Assembly (NCBI RefSeq): GCF_018873765.1
Contig: NC_057923.1
Span: 55,422,593-55,486,592, forward strand
Origin: Telopea speciosissima
Lineage: Eukaryota > Streptophyta > Magnoliopsida > Proteales > Proteaceae
Length of the DNA stretch: 64,000 bases
Reading direction: 5' to 3'
Below the pieces are notes generated by a model. It was given only the letters and a program-made list of their open reading frames with translations. It did no database searches and was not told where the DNA came from. Both the position numbers and the translations under genes were made by a program. Shown here piece by piece: positions 1 to 11,988 of the stretch (its first letter is position 1; each line of letters begins with the position of its first letter).

Positions 1-643
1 TCACTTAAATTGAACCAATTGGATGCAACCAATTTGAACCGGTTCAATTAGAAAACATAAAAATAAACTAAGTATTGGGCTAATCCCGTATGCAACCTAT
101 GTACCCCTAGTTTAGGCTCATTAAAGTGGCCTAATACATAGAAAACCCTTGGGAACAAAGGCCCAACATGTATATAACCCAACCCTAGGCCTATTTCTAA
201 AGAAATAAGCCAATATCTATGATGAACCTGCATCACGATCAGGTCGGCTGAAAGTTCTTTCTAGTTACTATTTTTTTTGGAGTTCTATTCTGGAGTAGAA
301 TTCTGCACATATAAGCACTTGCATCAGTTTGATCTTCCGGTTCATATTCTGCCCTATTATTCCTACAGTAATAGTGGTATTCATCATTCCTTAGATTATA
401 TTTCTTCTATACTTTAATCATCATAAAAGATTTCGTCTCCAGGTTCTGTCTCCCATCACTATCATACTACATTTTTTAATTGGGGAACTGTTGGCCATGT
501 TATAACTCCAGCATACCACTTGGCTAGACTCTCAGTTGATTCTGACTTGTTCTGGTTGTTTTCTTTGGTTACCTCTTACTTAAAATTTGAAATACAAGTA
601 TAAAACTCAGTAATTCTTTCTTAGTTCTTGGTGATTAAAAAAA

Positions 644-831
644 TCTTAGTTCTTTCTATTTCTCTTCATCAAGTAGGATTAGACTTCTATTTTCCTTTTC
701 CTTGTTGAATTGGACTCTAATTCCTTTTATATTTGGATTCTTAGTTCTATTTTTCTTCATCCGGTAGGATTAGACTTCAATTTTCCTTTTCCTTGTTGAA
801 TTGGACTCTAATTCCTTTCCTATTTGGATTC
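644..831. repeat. Tandem duplication, about 95-bp unit, two copies
   Basis: A unit beginning TCTTAGTTCT and containing AGGATTAGACTTC and TTGAATTGGACTCTAATTCC occurs at 644 and again at 739. The copies differ by scattered substitutions and a few small indels, so the duplication is not recent. Confidence 0.75.
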
Positions 832-2413
832 TTCTGGTGGAATTAGGAGTCTGTTTTCCTGTCCTAGTGGGATTGTGTTTCTTCCTACCTATTCTTATTA
901 GGTCTAGGATTTCCTATTCCTAGTACAATTAGGAGTTTTGGACTCCTGAATATCTTGACCTACATCAAGTAACTATAAAGAAAACAAGGAGAAGAGTTGC
1001 TTATGTGGGCTCAATGGATTATGGAAACATCACCAAGCTTATCAGCTGTCAGTTAGGCATCTTAGTTCTAATAAGGACAGGTGTTTGATTTGGGAATAAA
1101 AAAAGAGACTGCTGTTAATCCCCTTTAGGTGGCTTGTTGTTAACCACTAGTGATTGTACGCTGTTTTATTTCTCAGTCTATTGTACTGTTCTCAAGTCTC
1201 CTTCCTCATTCGGTTTGTGTCCTTTTCCTTCTGGAGATAAACTTATGCTGAGGCTTGGATTTATTGTGTCACATTTCCCTACAGTTCTCAAGACAACTGT
1301 GTCCTACTTTCCAGAGGGTTGGGGGAGACAAACGGATTATAGCCACCGGACACAGGGTTGTGGAGTCCTTGTGTTGACAGCCTAAATTCCATCTCTGCAT
1401 ATATCTTTCTTTTCTTTCATATATGGTTTTCCCATCAATAAAGAAGGGATAAAATGATTTTTATAAACATGATTGTAAGGAAGAGTCACTATTTCTGTGA
1501 AGTCATTAGTTTTAGATATTGAAGTATCTTCGTCACAATCCGATCGGTGTTCCAGAATTCTTGACATTTCCCATGGCCAGATTACTGTCTTAATAACATA
1601 TTTATGGTCATTCAATACCTGGAATATATTATTCCTTAATTTTAAAATTAATTTTGGAGAAAATATTTACACAAAAAAAAAAAAAAAAAAACTTCAGTAA
1701 GTAGATGATTATTAGTTAGGTTAGGTTCAGGTGGATAATAGGGGTATCTGGGAAATGGGAAGATGGTATAAGTAGCGATAATCAGACTTAATCAATAGGG
1801 TAATTTTGGCATTAGACTCGTATAATTTGTAAGACTATAATCGATGTTTCTTACTCCAACCCTATGATTTTATTATCACTCTAGCATTTGCTTTTTATTC
1901 TCAACTCTCATTCATCATAAATTATCTTTACCTTCCTTTTGGGTTTTTTTTTTTTTTTTTTTTTGGGGGGGGGGGGGAGGGGATGGGGGTGTTTTGTGAT
2001 TGCAACTATATTTAGTCATGGTTGTTTTTTTGGTCGTCTGGTTTGAAGATTAACACATGCATGGAAACAGGGATAAACTGGAAACGTGACTATGTGCAAA
2101 GTAAAATATGAAGATGATCTAAACGATCCTTTTTTCGTTAGTCCCCCTTGGATTTTACTTGCTTCTATTTCTTGAGGTTATACCACTAAGATAATGTCCT
2201 AATGCCATTTATGTACCAGAATTTTCCCATGCACATTTTGTTTAGGGAAAATACATTCCTGAAGTGGCTTATATGTGCAGCCGGCTCTGAGTTTTGACTA
2301 GTTCATTTCTTTACCATCCATTTATCAATCTGTTGGTTGCTTATAGAGATTAAGGCTCCTTCAATGGCCTCCATTGAGAAAGTGAAGACTAGAAAGAAAA
2401 TATTGCTGTTCCT

Positions 2414-2561
2414 AAAGCAACATGTGTTGTTCCTGTACACGCTCTGCTTAGCCAAATCATCCACCATGTTATTTAATCTTGACCCTCAAAGCAACATGTG
2501 TTGTTCCTGTACACGCTCTGCATAGCCAAATCATCCACCATGTTATTTAATCTTGACCCTC
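2414..2561. repeat. Tandem duplication, 74-bp unit, two near-identical copies
   Basis: Copy 1 (2414-2487) and copy 2 (2488-2561) both start AAAGCAACATGTGTTGTTCC and end TTAATCTTGACCCTC. They differ at very few bases, so this is a young direct duplication. No gene is associated with it. Confidence 0.9.
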
Positions 2562-3292
2562 ATAACAATGTGATTTCATCAAGAAAGCAAAGGAGCAATC
2601 CTCCCTGGAAAGATAATCTTCAAAAATGCGTCAATATATTCAATTTTTCCTTCGATTCTGCCTTTAGGCTCCTTTTGATGTAACTGAAATATTTTAAAAG
2701 AATTGTCCTAAAAGCAAAAGGAAATTCATAGGCCTAAAAATTAGAATTTTTTTTTACCGAAATGCAATACAAAAGTTGAAAGAGAATTTCCAATTTAATT
2801 TTTGGATGTTTTTCAAGGAATGTGGTGGCATTTTGTTCAAATATACTCATGGGAGACAACTCCTGTGTTATGTGGTTGATTCTTTTCCTCATCCGACAGT
2901 TAGCAAAGGTGCTTACTTGTTATGTATGATAAAGGGGAGAAGAAGAGGGGGGGGGGAGACAAATGTCAAAGAATTACTAAGTTTTAGTTTTATAAATGGA
3001 TGTTGATTTCCTGGAAATATATTTTGTCAACAAATGGAACCTGGTGAAACCTTTTGTGAATGAGAAATGTTCACAAATAGGTATTTATTTATATAAAAAA
3101 AGTACTATAGGTGCAAGTCTATATATATATATAGGTTTTATATTTGGTGCTCACATAAACTAGGTATGCATCCCCAACCATAGATAAAAATGTTGTAATT
3201 TTTTAGCATGTGAAAAGAAAACGCTAGTTAGTTCTTTTTTTTTTTTTTTCTCTATTCTGTGTGGCCTTATTTTGATTTGGTATTTACTTAAA

Positions 3293-3458
3293 GAGGGCGG
3301 GCCTTGGTGCAACGGTAAGGTTGCTCCATTGTGACCAAGTGGTCACGTGTTCGAGTCTGGATACAACCTCTCTGCTAAAGCAAGGGGTAAGGCTGCATAC
3401 ATTATGACCCTCCCCAGACCCTGCAGTGGTGGGAGCCTCGTACACTGGGTACGCCCTT
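3293..3458 (+). mobile_element. Au SINE, apparently full length
   Basis: This tRNA-derived SINE has an A-box-like TTGGTGCAACGG (3304-3315) and a B-box-like GTTCGAGTC (3349-3357). The body contains GGTAAGGCTGCATAC and ends in a short T-rich tail, as in the Au SINE family of angiosperms. It is flanked by 12-bp target-site duplications, TATTTACTTAAA at 3281-3292 and TATTTACTTGAA at 3459-3470, with one mismatch. The family name rests on remembered sequence features. Confidence 0.85.
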
Positions 3459-3470
3459 TATTTACTTGAA

Positions 3471-6169
3471 TATTTCCTCGTTGGGTCTCACCTTTACCAT
3501 ATTTTTAGCATTGATGACCTGTGAGTTGTGTATGACTAAAGAATGGCAAATTGCTCCTTTCTTGGGCTATTATGTAGGTTAACTCAGGACTTATGCTGTT
3601 GAATTGGTCTCTGGATGCCGTGTAGTTAATATTGCCATTAGTTTTTTCTAAGAACAACTGTTAGACATGGTGTTTTGGTGCATATGAATTCATGAGTCTG
3701 TTTTTCTTGGCAATATGTACTTTATTCCTCATTTCTACTATCGGATTTAGAGTTTTGTTTCTTGGAAGCCTCCCCACCACATTCAATGAATTTCATTAGA
3801 ATCTGTTGTTTGCTGACATATTGAACTTCACATTATTGGCTATTACCTTCTTAGATTCATCTATTTTTCTTTCATTATGTTGTTTGACAGTTCAAAAAAT
3901 TTATCGTTTGAGTGTATCTGATACCTGATCCTTATCCAGATTTTATTTGGTCTTGTGGTCTTGCAGCAAGGATTGGGATGTACATGGTTCAAGGGAAAAC
4001 ATTGGAAACTCAGCCCCGGCAAGGCCTGAGATTGGGGGCCTATTTTCCAGACCAGATGTACAGTCGCTTTGGTAATTTACTTGAGAGGGGAAAAAAAATA
4101 AAGAGAAAAATGAAAAAGAACGGAGAGGACATCAACATTAGGGATAAGGGTTTTTTGGCCAGGCACACCTCTATGGTATCTCTGGATGGGCATTTAGTTA
4201 TGCCACATGGCAAGTTAGATGGGACTGAAATCTTATGGACAAGTAGATCTCAAGGTCCCCTGCTCACATGTTAAGTTTTAGTCCAAATGGAGTTGGCCAT
4301 GTGGCAAATAAAGCATTGAAAAAACCGACTACAAACAGGTATGCCGAAGTGGAAAGTTGTAATGTTTGAATTGTAGTCTGAAATTTGATAATGTGGCCAT
4401 TTCTAATTATTCTTTAGGTATTCAATGGTCGGAATTGGCTAATCAGCTTTCTAAATGGAGAAAGTAGATTGCTCATCATCCATATAGCATTAATCTGTTA
4501 TCAGTTACAGATTGCTATTTGAGGTAAAACTTGTTGATAAACCCCAGAGCAATGTCAGTTTTTTCCTTGTACAAGTGATCCAGCTTACATATTTACATCA
4601 AACTAAACTTTCAAACTACATGGGAAGCAGCAGGGGTGCTTTCCTCCTTGGAGTGATGGAACATTATTTTCCCTGTTATCATTCACATTGATTCTTCAAG
4701 TACATGAAGGAGGCTTCCTTTTGTTCATCAGGGCTATATATCCTCCTCATGGAGGGTGTGGATAAAACTTTGTAAGGCAAGGGATTGCCACGCAGCCTAC
4801 ATGGAATGGAATCTCCTATACCGAACAAGTGGGAGCATGGGAGGGGGTGCTGTACAGTATATACACAGGTGGTTCGGATGTCAAAGAGGAGAGAGAGAGA
4901 GAGTGCTCATGGCATAGACATCGTGGACCTCATTTTCCCAGCCGTGTAATAGGCAGAACTCACACTGCACATTGTGACATTTTTCATGAAGTATTCTCAT
5001 TGCAATGGGTGGGTGATGGCTTACCCTCAGAAAACCCTTTTGCTAAAAAAGTGGGAAAAGGCTGGCATGGCGCTTGCATCCAGACTCCAGACACAGGAAG
5101 GGTGAAATGACTGTCTTAATGAAAATCTTACCCCCGTTGGATGTCCCATCTCATTGGCCATTACGCTGGTGCAGGGGCCATGTAGGCAATCCACCCGCCT
5201 CCCAACAAAAAAAATCAAAAATCAAAAAACAAAAAATAAAACTCAATCTTTACTTGAGTTTAACCAAAGATGCAAAGCTGCAACAAAATCAATGGAGATC
5301 CTCAATGGAAAGCTCGAACAAGAAATCCGTTGTGTTATGTATTCCTGGAATACATTATGGGCCTAAAACGTATTCTGAAACTCGGTTCTTGTCTATTTTC
5401 CTGTTTTCATAATACATTTTTTGACCCAGAATCCATTCAGAGGATACGTATCAAACACATCCTTAATTTCTCTAATAACATTGATAATTTGACATTAAAG
5501 CTCCTCGTGGATGAAGATTGGAGGATGGAGAATTAATGTCCTCAAAACACGCGACATTGGATTAATGGTCTCTAAAGACCTTGAACTTGAAACATTCAGA
5601 GATAACAAGGTTTTAGAAAAGTGTCTTGAATGGGATCGATCGTCTTTGCAGATTTTCACAAGACGAGCCAGGATTTTATGATTAGTGGGAGTTAAAAAGT
5701 GAGCAGGCCCTGGCGACAACAGGAACTCTCATTCTCATTCACTCAATACATTGCAAAATATCTCCTAAAATTTCATCTTGAAATCCTATCATTTTCATAT
5801 TCTAAAGGTTCCTATGATTTTTAAAAAACTTTCAAAAATTTCTACAAATTTCCATGAAAAGAGGTTCCATAGGGATCCAAAGTCTGTACTGAAACCAACT
5901 TTTAGAACCATGAATATAACTTATCTGTACATGCAGACTATCAATAACACAAAAATAATAAACCTTTTTTGAAGTCGTAAAAGTAATCCCTAAGCACAAA
6001 TCGAATTAATGGCATTAACTGTGAATTTCCCACATCTCAAACAAATTACCAAATTGTATTAACAATGACTGATATGGTGTTTTTTAATTGATGTTGTAGG
6101 CCCCATGCCATGCAAATATAAGAGTAATAGCCTAAAACAGAGATAAAAGATCATTCTATATTGTTGTAA
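3471..6169. other. Gene-poor stretch
   Basis: No gene is recognised. The longest open frame, 3912-4274 on the + strand (120 codons), resembles nothing I know and has no flanking signals. A GA microsatellite lies near 4890-4902. A decayed Tourist-like element may span about 5319-5460, because its right side reads GTATCAAACACATCC followed by TTA, as in the clear element at 44759-44885. Confidence 0.45.
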
Positions 6170-6177
6170 GTTGGAAC

Positions 6178-6946
6178 TAGGGGTGTCAGTGGGCCGGGCT
6201 CTTAAAACCCCAGCCCGATGCTTGATTGGACCTGATTGGGCTGGGTTGGACCGGATTGATCTTGATTGAATCCTGTCAGCCCTTAATTTATTTATTTATT
6301 TTTCATTTCAGGGCTGGGTTGGCCCTGATTTGATCCCTTTGGGGTTTAGGATGGCTTTGCTTCTTCTTTCTTAGAAAAAAAAAAAAAAAAAAGGTCAATG
6401 AGAGAAGTGAGCGGACAGTGGGGTTGGCGGATTAAAACATAAAGAGTGTGAATGCAGTAGATTCATTGAAAAATAGTGTGGGTGGTCAGCAGTGTGTATA
6501 TATAAAGGGAAAAAGATCTCTGTTCGGGAGTGTGGCCTACGCCAGCACTCCCTTGAGTCTATCTCTCTCCTCCCCATATGAAAAGACACATCTGCCCCCT
6601 TTTTTAAGGAAGAGAGAGATAGACACATGGGAGTGCTGTGCCAGAACTCCCATACAGAAAACTGCTTCCCATATATAAATTATGGACAAAGGTTGGGCAA
6701 GCCGCCCCTCCAAGTACGTGGGCAGCCTAAACCAATGGGTGGGGTTGGATGGGAGAGGTAAGGTGGTCATTTTCATTTGAGGGTGGAGGAGAGAGAGATA
6801 AACACATGATGGGCTCCGCACACATAGGGCTAGGTTGGGTCAAGCCGGGCTCAGCCCAGACCTGGCCTCAGTCCCAAAAATCCCAACCTAGGCCCTGTCT
6901 AGGCTCAGAGTGGGCTGAGGTTGGCCGGACCAAATTGACATCCCTA
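6178..6946. mobile_element. hAT-like non-autonomous element with GC-rich word-like interior
   Basis: The ends are inverted: TAGGGGTGTCAG on the left and TTGACATCCCTA on the right, matching the YAGGG-type ends of hAT elements. Flanking 8-mers GTTGGAAC (6170-6177) and GTTGTAAT (6947-6954) match at 6 of 8 bases, as expected for an aged 8-bp TSD. The interior has no coding capacity and is made of repeated GGGCTGGG/GGCCTGGCC-like words. A second element (6507-6670) is inserted inside it. Confidence 0.65.
6507..6670. mobile_element. Mutator-like foldback MITE with perfect 9-bp TSD
   Basis: The element starts GGGAAAAAGATCTC and ends AAACTGCTTCCC. Its two halves are inverted copies: GGGAGTGTGGCCTACGCC near the left pairs with a right-hand region reading TGCTGTGCCAGAACTCCC. 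ATATATAAA flanks it on both sides (6498-6506 and 6671-6679). A 9-bp duplication is typical of Mutator-like elements. It has no coding capacity. Confidence 0.8.
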
Positions 6947-6954
6947 GTTGTAAT

Positions 6955-7690
6955 TTTTTTTTTTTTTTTTTCTGTGATGAGAGTGTAATCACACAAATCA
7001 TATACCAATCTCAAAAAATTAACTAACTTTTAGGACCGTAAAATGACGGATATATATAACACACACCACACTCACACGCCCAATGTGGATTGTAACTTTT
7101 AATAGGTCTCTCATTGTTAAAATCAAGTACAAGGCAAAAGACTTTGCAGAGATAAAAAACACAAACACACTCACCATGCACTTATGTGTTAGGTTTGCAT
7201 TGAATTTGGTTCATATTCTTGAAATAAAGGCATTTGATAAGGTGGCGGCTTTCTTGTTTTATATAAGTAATATTCTTTTCTTTTTCCTCATTGTCGGTGG
7301 GAATAGAGAGATAAGGTAAAAAGAATAAAGAAGAATTTATATATATTTTGGATAGGAAGTTGGTGGGAGATTACAATCCATGTCCCACTACATTGTATTG
7401 TACTTTTTAAGTTGGGCATGGAAATGTAAGCCACGGCCCACGGGCTCCAAATTTAGTGGCTGAGGTTGACAAAAATTTAAGTGTTATAAAGAACACACAA
7501 ATGAGTTCCTTTGATTGGTCTGATTCAAATGGGGCGGCTCATTTTTACCTACAACTCGTGTTAAGTTTAAGTCCAAATACATTTATCTATGCTTCATGTT
7601 AGAGGTTGAAAATTTTGTTGAAAAATAAGAGTTTTACAGACTAAAATCCATGTAGCCATCAAAGAGATTTCTTCATACGTCCAACATTTG
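6955..7690. other. AT-rich stretch without a recognised gene
   Basis: Only short random frames are present. A T run (6955-6971) follows the hAT-like element. I see no further structure. Confidence 0.5.
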
Positions 7691-7712
7691 GGGCTTGCCA
7701 CATCAGCTCTCT

Positions 7713-7867
7713 TTAAAAAAAAAGTCGTATCTAGTGTACAAGGCTTCTGTGTTTAACAGGGTCTGGAGAAGATCAAATGTACGCAGCCTTACCCCTGTTT
7801 CAGAGAAGCTGTTTCCAGGACTTGAACCCGTGACCAAACGTTCAACAAGTGAGTATTTGACCAACGT
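7713..7867 (-). mobile_element. Au SINE, minus strand, 16-bp perfect TSD
   Basis: Read on the minus strand it carries a B box (GGTTCAAGTC complement near 7820-7830) and the family core GGTAAGGCTGCGTAC. Its 3' tail is the A/T-rich end near 7713. The duplication GCCACATCAGCTCTCT is perfect at 7697-7712 and 7868-7883, which fixes both ends and suggests a fairly recent insertion. Confidence 0.85.
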
Positions 7868-8503
7868 GCCACATCAGCTCTCTCCATACAGTCAAAATAG
7901 AGCTTGATATAGGATGATGATATAAAGGATTTGAATCCCTCCCAGCCACTCTATCATACCATGTTAAACAGTTGCTAATTATCCAACACTAATCTTAATC
8001 TATTTTCTGTTATGATTTTTGTGTTTTGTATTTTGTAGTGGTGTCCATGTATTTGTTATTGTGATTCGATATGTTTGAGTTAGGTTTTGGGTCCATTATA
8101 TGTACATGGATAAAATTGTGTTTATATAGGGATTAATATTGTTCTTGACGAAAAAAAAATCCTTAAACAGAAGCAAAGGAGAACAAATAGTAAAGTGAAG
8201 AATGGTGTAAGGTGTTTTTCTAGCTTAGCAAAAAATTATTTGATTCCTTCAAATTGATGTAGACATTTGTGTCAAACCACGTTAAATCTTTTTGTTCAAT
8301 GTACGATTATTTGATTGGTTAAGAACAAAAAGCTTAATTTTTGCCATGATTGATGCTACAGAAAGTGCGTGTTTATGAATGTTAGTCCAAAAACCTTTAT
8401 GTCATTTCTATGAACCATCTTGCAGCGCATAGTTTTAGTATTCATGTAAGCAACCTTTCATCACATTGTAAGTAATGGTTGGCTTAGTTTTTTGTTTCTA
8501 TAT

Positions 8504-8672
8504 TGGAGCCAGAGAGGGACACACGAGGTGCCAGACAAGGGACCCATTAGAGGCCAGCAAAGGGCACTATGCCCACAAATGCTACTACTATAGTCAAGGA
8601 GGTTGGCATAGGAGTCAATCACTCGATTCTCTGGATTGACACCAATCCCACTGGATGGAGGCCTGCCACAGA
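8504..8672. repeat. Dispersed repeat, copy A
   Basis: The sequence from GGAGCCAGAGAGGGAC to GGATGGAGGCCTGCCAC recurs in diverged form at about 43163-43341. Shared blocks include TACTACTATAGTCAAG and TGGAGGCCTGCCAC. It was split by the SINE at 8686-8922. The family is not recognised. Confidence 0.7.
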
Positions 8673-8685
8673 TAAGGACTTAGTT

Positions 8686-8922
8686 TTTTTTTTTTTTTGG
8701 TGCAATTCAAGGGCCGACTGGACATCAACTCCATCAGGGCCCCACAAGAAGGCAAGGAGAGGACCCACAAGGGGTCAAATATGGTACCCATAGGCTCCAC
8801 TTCTTGGAAAACAAATAAATGTGGACTAGATGTCGCTAAGGAGACTTGAACCACTGATCAAGCTCCTGATGCAATTCTCCCAGAGGAGTAGCGAACCACC
8901 AGGGCAACCCCTGGATCGACGC
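8686..8922 (-). mobile_element. tRNA-derived SINE inserted into dispersed repeat, 13-bp TSD
   Basis: On the minus strand it begins near 8922, has an A-box-like TTGCCCTGGTGG and a perfect B box GGTTCAAGTC (8843-8852, complement), and ends in a poly-A tail seen as T at 8686-8698. TAAGGACTTAGTT is duplicated exactly at 8673-8685 and 8923-8935. Its body differs from the Au SINEs in this window, so it is a different family. Confidence 0.85.
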
Positions 8923-8935
8923 TAAGGACTTAGTT

Positions 8936-11317
8936 GGTTTCTTTTGTTCACAACATGTCAATTTATTGCTTTTCAAGGCTCCTCCTTGAAAAGCTGCTTA
9001 TGCAAGCCAGGTTGTTGGCAATAAGACACAACAGATATCATATTTTTCATAAGATCATCATATTCTATAAACCCAAATTTCATTACATACAATTGCCACA
9101 ATGGATAATGTGGAAATAATTTCAGTTTAAAAGCTGTTTATTGTGTTTTTTCAAGTTTAGGATCAAGAAATTATGCAAATCAAAGTCTTTTTTGAAGAAG
9201 GTTCACAAGTAAATATTATGTAGTCAATTATTTCTGTAATAGGAAAAGAGAAATCCACAACGTTGTTATGCAGATTCTTTTACACGCCTTCTCACTTTCT
9301 ATTTATGGACTCTACATTTTCTCTGCACATTAAATATGTACCTATACCTCTATTAGATGATTCATCACCCACGATGCCTATTGGTGGGAAATTACATTTT
9401 GGTGTGGGAATCCTAGCTCTCTGGCCCCTTTTAAATAAGTGGATAGCATATAATCAAACATGGAAGTACTCATCTAAGACACTTCCAAAGAAAAGCTTTT
9501 GATTGAGAAGAATATGGAGTTTCTTTAGTCTTTTCTAATGCAATTTGCTAGGGACTAAATGAAGATTTTGGTGTTTACCAAAAAAAAAAAACGAAGATTG
9601 TAATGCAAGACATGGATTTAAAAAAAAAAAAAAAACCAATTGCTTTAATTGGCAGGCATGGAGAGATGCGTGTGGCTCCATGTGATAAAGGATGCTCTAA
9701 CCATCTCACTAGTCATATTTTAGAAGCATTTAAAAAGTAAAAATGTAAAGTGAATTTTAAGTTTAATTAACCTATAATATCTTTGCAAGGATGTCATTGA
9801 TCATTTCATTATAATAGAATGGCTGAAGGTTTTCTGAGAAAACGGCATAGGTGAACACACCAATGAGATACATCAGAATGGTTTCATACATAGAAAACAG
9901 CGAGGTTATTGCATATGAGAGAGAGAAAGGACAATGTTAGTGTACCTTCCTCCCCAATGGCTCAACGAACTTTTTCCTTGATAGATTTTATGGCATTCTA
10001 GTAATGTTGTTACTTGGACTTACTTCTAAGCTATTCTCACCCCCCCCCCCAACCCTTTTGCAAGTGGGGGTTGGAGGAATGCTATTTCCACTTCTTTTTG
10101 CTTGTAAAGCTTCTAATTAATTGTTAAATATTTTTCTACAATTAAATGCAATTTTTAATCTATTACTAACAAAAGTAGGAGTGAAGATAAACACCCAATT
10201 TCTCGTGGCCTTAAAATTGCCATGTATGTCACATAGGAAGTTGAGTATCACTAATTGTGAGAAAGATTATGGAGGAGAGAGTGTTCTCCATGTCTCAGGC
10301 GTTTCATGCATGAAGTTTTATAATAACAATTTGTCAATTCTCTTTTGGTTGAAACTTGGCATGTGAGTAGGGGACCCCAAGGTCCATTTCTTTATAAAAT
10401 GATTGTATTTGCGTTTCTCAATAGACCAACAACTCAATTGATTTGTTTTTTTGTTTGATAGACAACTTGATTGAGTTCTTCCCATTCAATATCCCATTCT
10501 TGGCGTCTTTTCAGGTTTATTCAATTTGTCAAATGATGAATATTTGTATCGTAAATCTAGAGGGTGGTAGAACTTGCACAAATATTTAATTTTAGGACAA
10601 GAGATTGTTGTCAAGTTGTGTAGCATGTGCACCAGTGCAAGGGCCAATGAGAGTGCACACAGATGCATCAACATAGATATAATTTTTTTATTTCATGGGA
10701 GTTGGGCAGTACTTTCTCGTGTTCCTTTGTCTGGGTGTAAGAACCATGCAACCAAGTAGCATTTGTTTTCCCTCAATTTTAATTTGTAATGATGAATAGA
10801 TGAGACTTCTCATAAGTATGAAACTAAAATTGAAAAATGTAATTATTAAATTAAAAATTAATTAATTGCAACATCAATCAAGGGAATATAATAAATGAGT
10901 CACAAATATTATTTTATTTTTACAAAAAAGAATTGTCAAACCAATCATGTGCATTGTGGTTTATTTATTTATTTAATTTTGATGCTAGGCCCCACGTTAA
11001 TGGACAAACAAGGACAACTAAGGCTAGACAAGGAGGACCCATAGGACCACGCCCTTTTTTTTTTTATTTTGGTAAAACAAAAATCTATTGATTAAAACGT
11101 CTAGACGCGAGTATAAGAAGCATAAAAAAATAAAGGGAAACAGTTTTTTTGCGATCTCATGTGTCTATCTTTCTCCTCCTTACAACAAGGGGTTAGACCT
11201 GTTTTTTCATATGGGAATGCTGGTATAGGCCACATTCCTAAACGAAATTCTTTTTTTCGAAAAAAAAAAAAAAAGTGACAACAAGAAAGAGGAAGGGATA
11301 AGCACTAAAAAATTAAA
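8936..11317. other. Gene-poor AT-rich stretch
   Basis: No gene is recognised. Around 11134-11262 there is a decayed relative of the foldback MITE at 6507: it starts GGGAAACAG, contains ATGTGTCTATCTTTCTCC and later GGTATAGGCCACATTCC, but its right end has decayed into an A/T run. Confidence 0.5.
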
Positions 11318-11979
11318 GGGAAGCAGTTTTCTGGACGGAAGTGTGGCCTACACCAACACTCCCATGTGTCTATCTAGGCTTGGCAAAAGGTACGGTTTCG
11401 ATAATACTGTACGGTACCAAAATAGGTATCCAATACCGATACCGTACTGTACCGTTTAAGAATCCTATTTTCAATACCGCAATCGTATCGCTAAGGTACG
11501 GTTTCAGTACGGTATAAAAATAGTATATATACAGTACGGTTTTGATATGGTATGAAAATGGTATATGTACAATACAAAAAAGGGTATAAATTTGATTTTT
11601 ATAAACGGTATATATATAAAAACGGTATATAAACGGTATGCATACAGTATGAAAATGGTATGGTTTCATTTTTACATGTTTACATCCCAAAACGGTACAG
11701 TTACGATAAAACGGTATGGTTTTGGTACATACCGACGGTATGACCGTAAAAACCGTTATCGTACCATATCATGGTCAATACCGTTTGACCATACTGTATC
11801 ATACCATTTTTGCAACGGTGCGATTTGATACGATTTTACACGGGCGATTTTAATTTTAGTATACGATTACGGTTCCAGATTGACATCCTTATGTCTATCT
11901 CCCTCCTTAAAATAAGGGGGTAGAGGTGTCTTTTCACATAGAAAAAAAAGAGATAGACTCAGATATAGAACTTTTTTCC
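11318..11979. mobile_element. Mutator-like foldback MITE split by a later insertion
   Basis: The left part (11318-11374) starts GGGAAGCAGTTTTC and carries GTGTGGCCTACACC, like the MITE at 6507-6670. The right part (about 11892-11979) carries TGTCTATCTCCCTCC and ends at TTTTTTCC. AAAATTAAA flanks the whole unit exactly at 11309-11317 and 11980-11988, a perfect 9-bp TSD. Without the insert the element would be about 140-150 bp. Confidence 0.8.
11375..11891. mobile_element. hAT-like element nested in the MITE, perfect 8-bp TSD
   Basis: It starts TAGGCTTGGCAA and ends TTGACATCCTTA, so the ends are imperfect inverted repeats of the TAGGGGTGTCAA type. The host sequence TGTCTATC is duplicated exactly at 11367-11374 and 11892-11899, the 8-bp length expected for hAT. 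The interior is a long run of GGTATACGGTA/TACCGTACC-like words in both orientations, giving high self-complementarity and no coding capacity. Confidence 0.75.
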
Positions 11980-11988
11980 AAAATTAAA

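Larger units (their letters stand above)
1..3280. other. Gene-poor stretch, no gene recognised
   Basis: Short open frames here have no recognisable domain and no convincing splice structure. The stretch is AT-rich with long T and G runs (near 1941-1980) and two local tandem duplications, listed separately. It may hold old transposon debris, but I could not set element ends. Confidence 0.5.

Noticed and set aside
3912-4274. Possible 120-codon gene
   Set aside because: I recognise no domain, there is no clear promoter or splice context, and the frame includes a low-complexity Lys run; not enough to call a gene.
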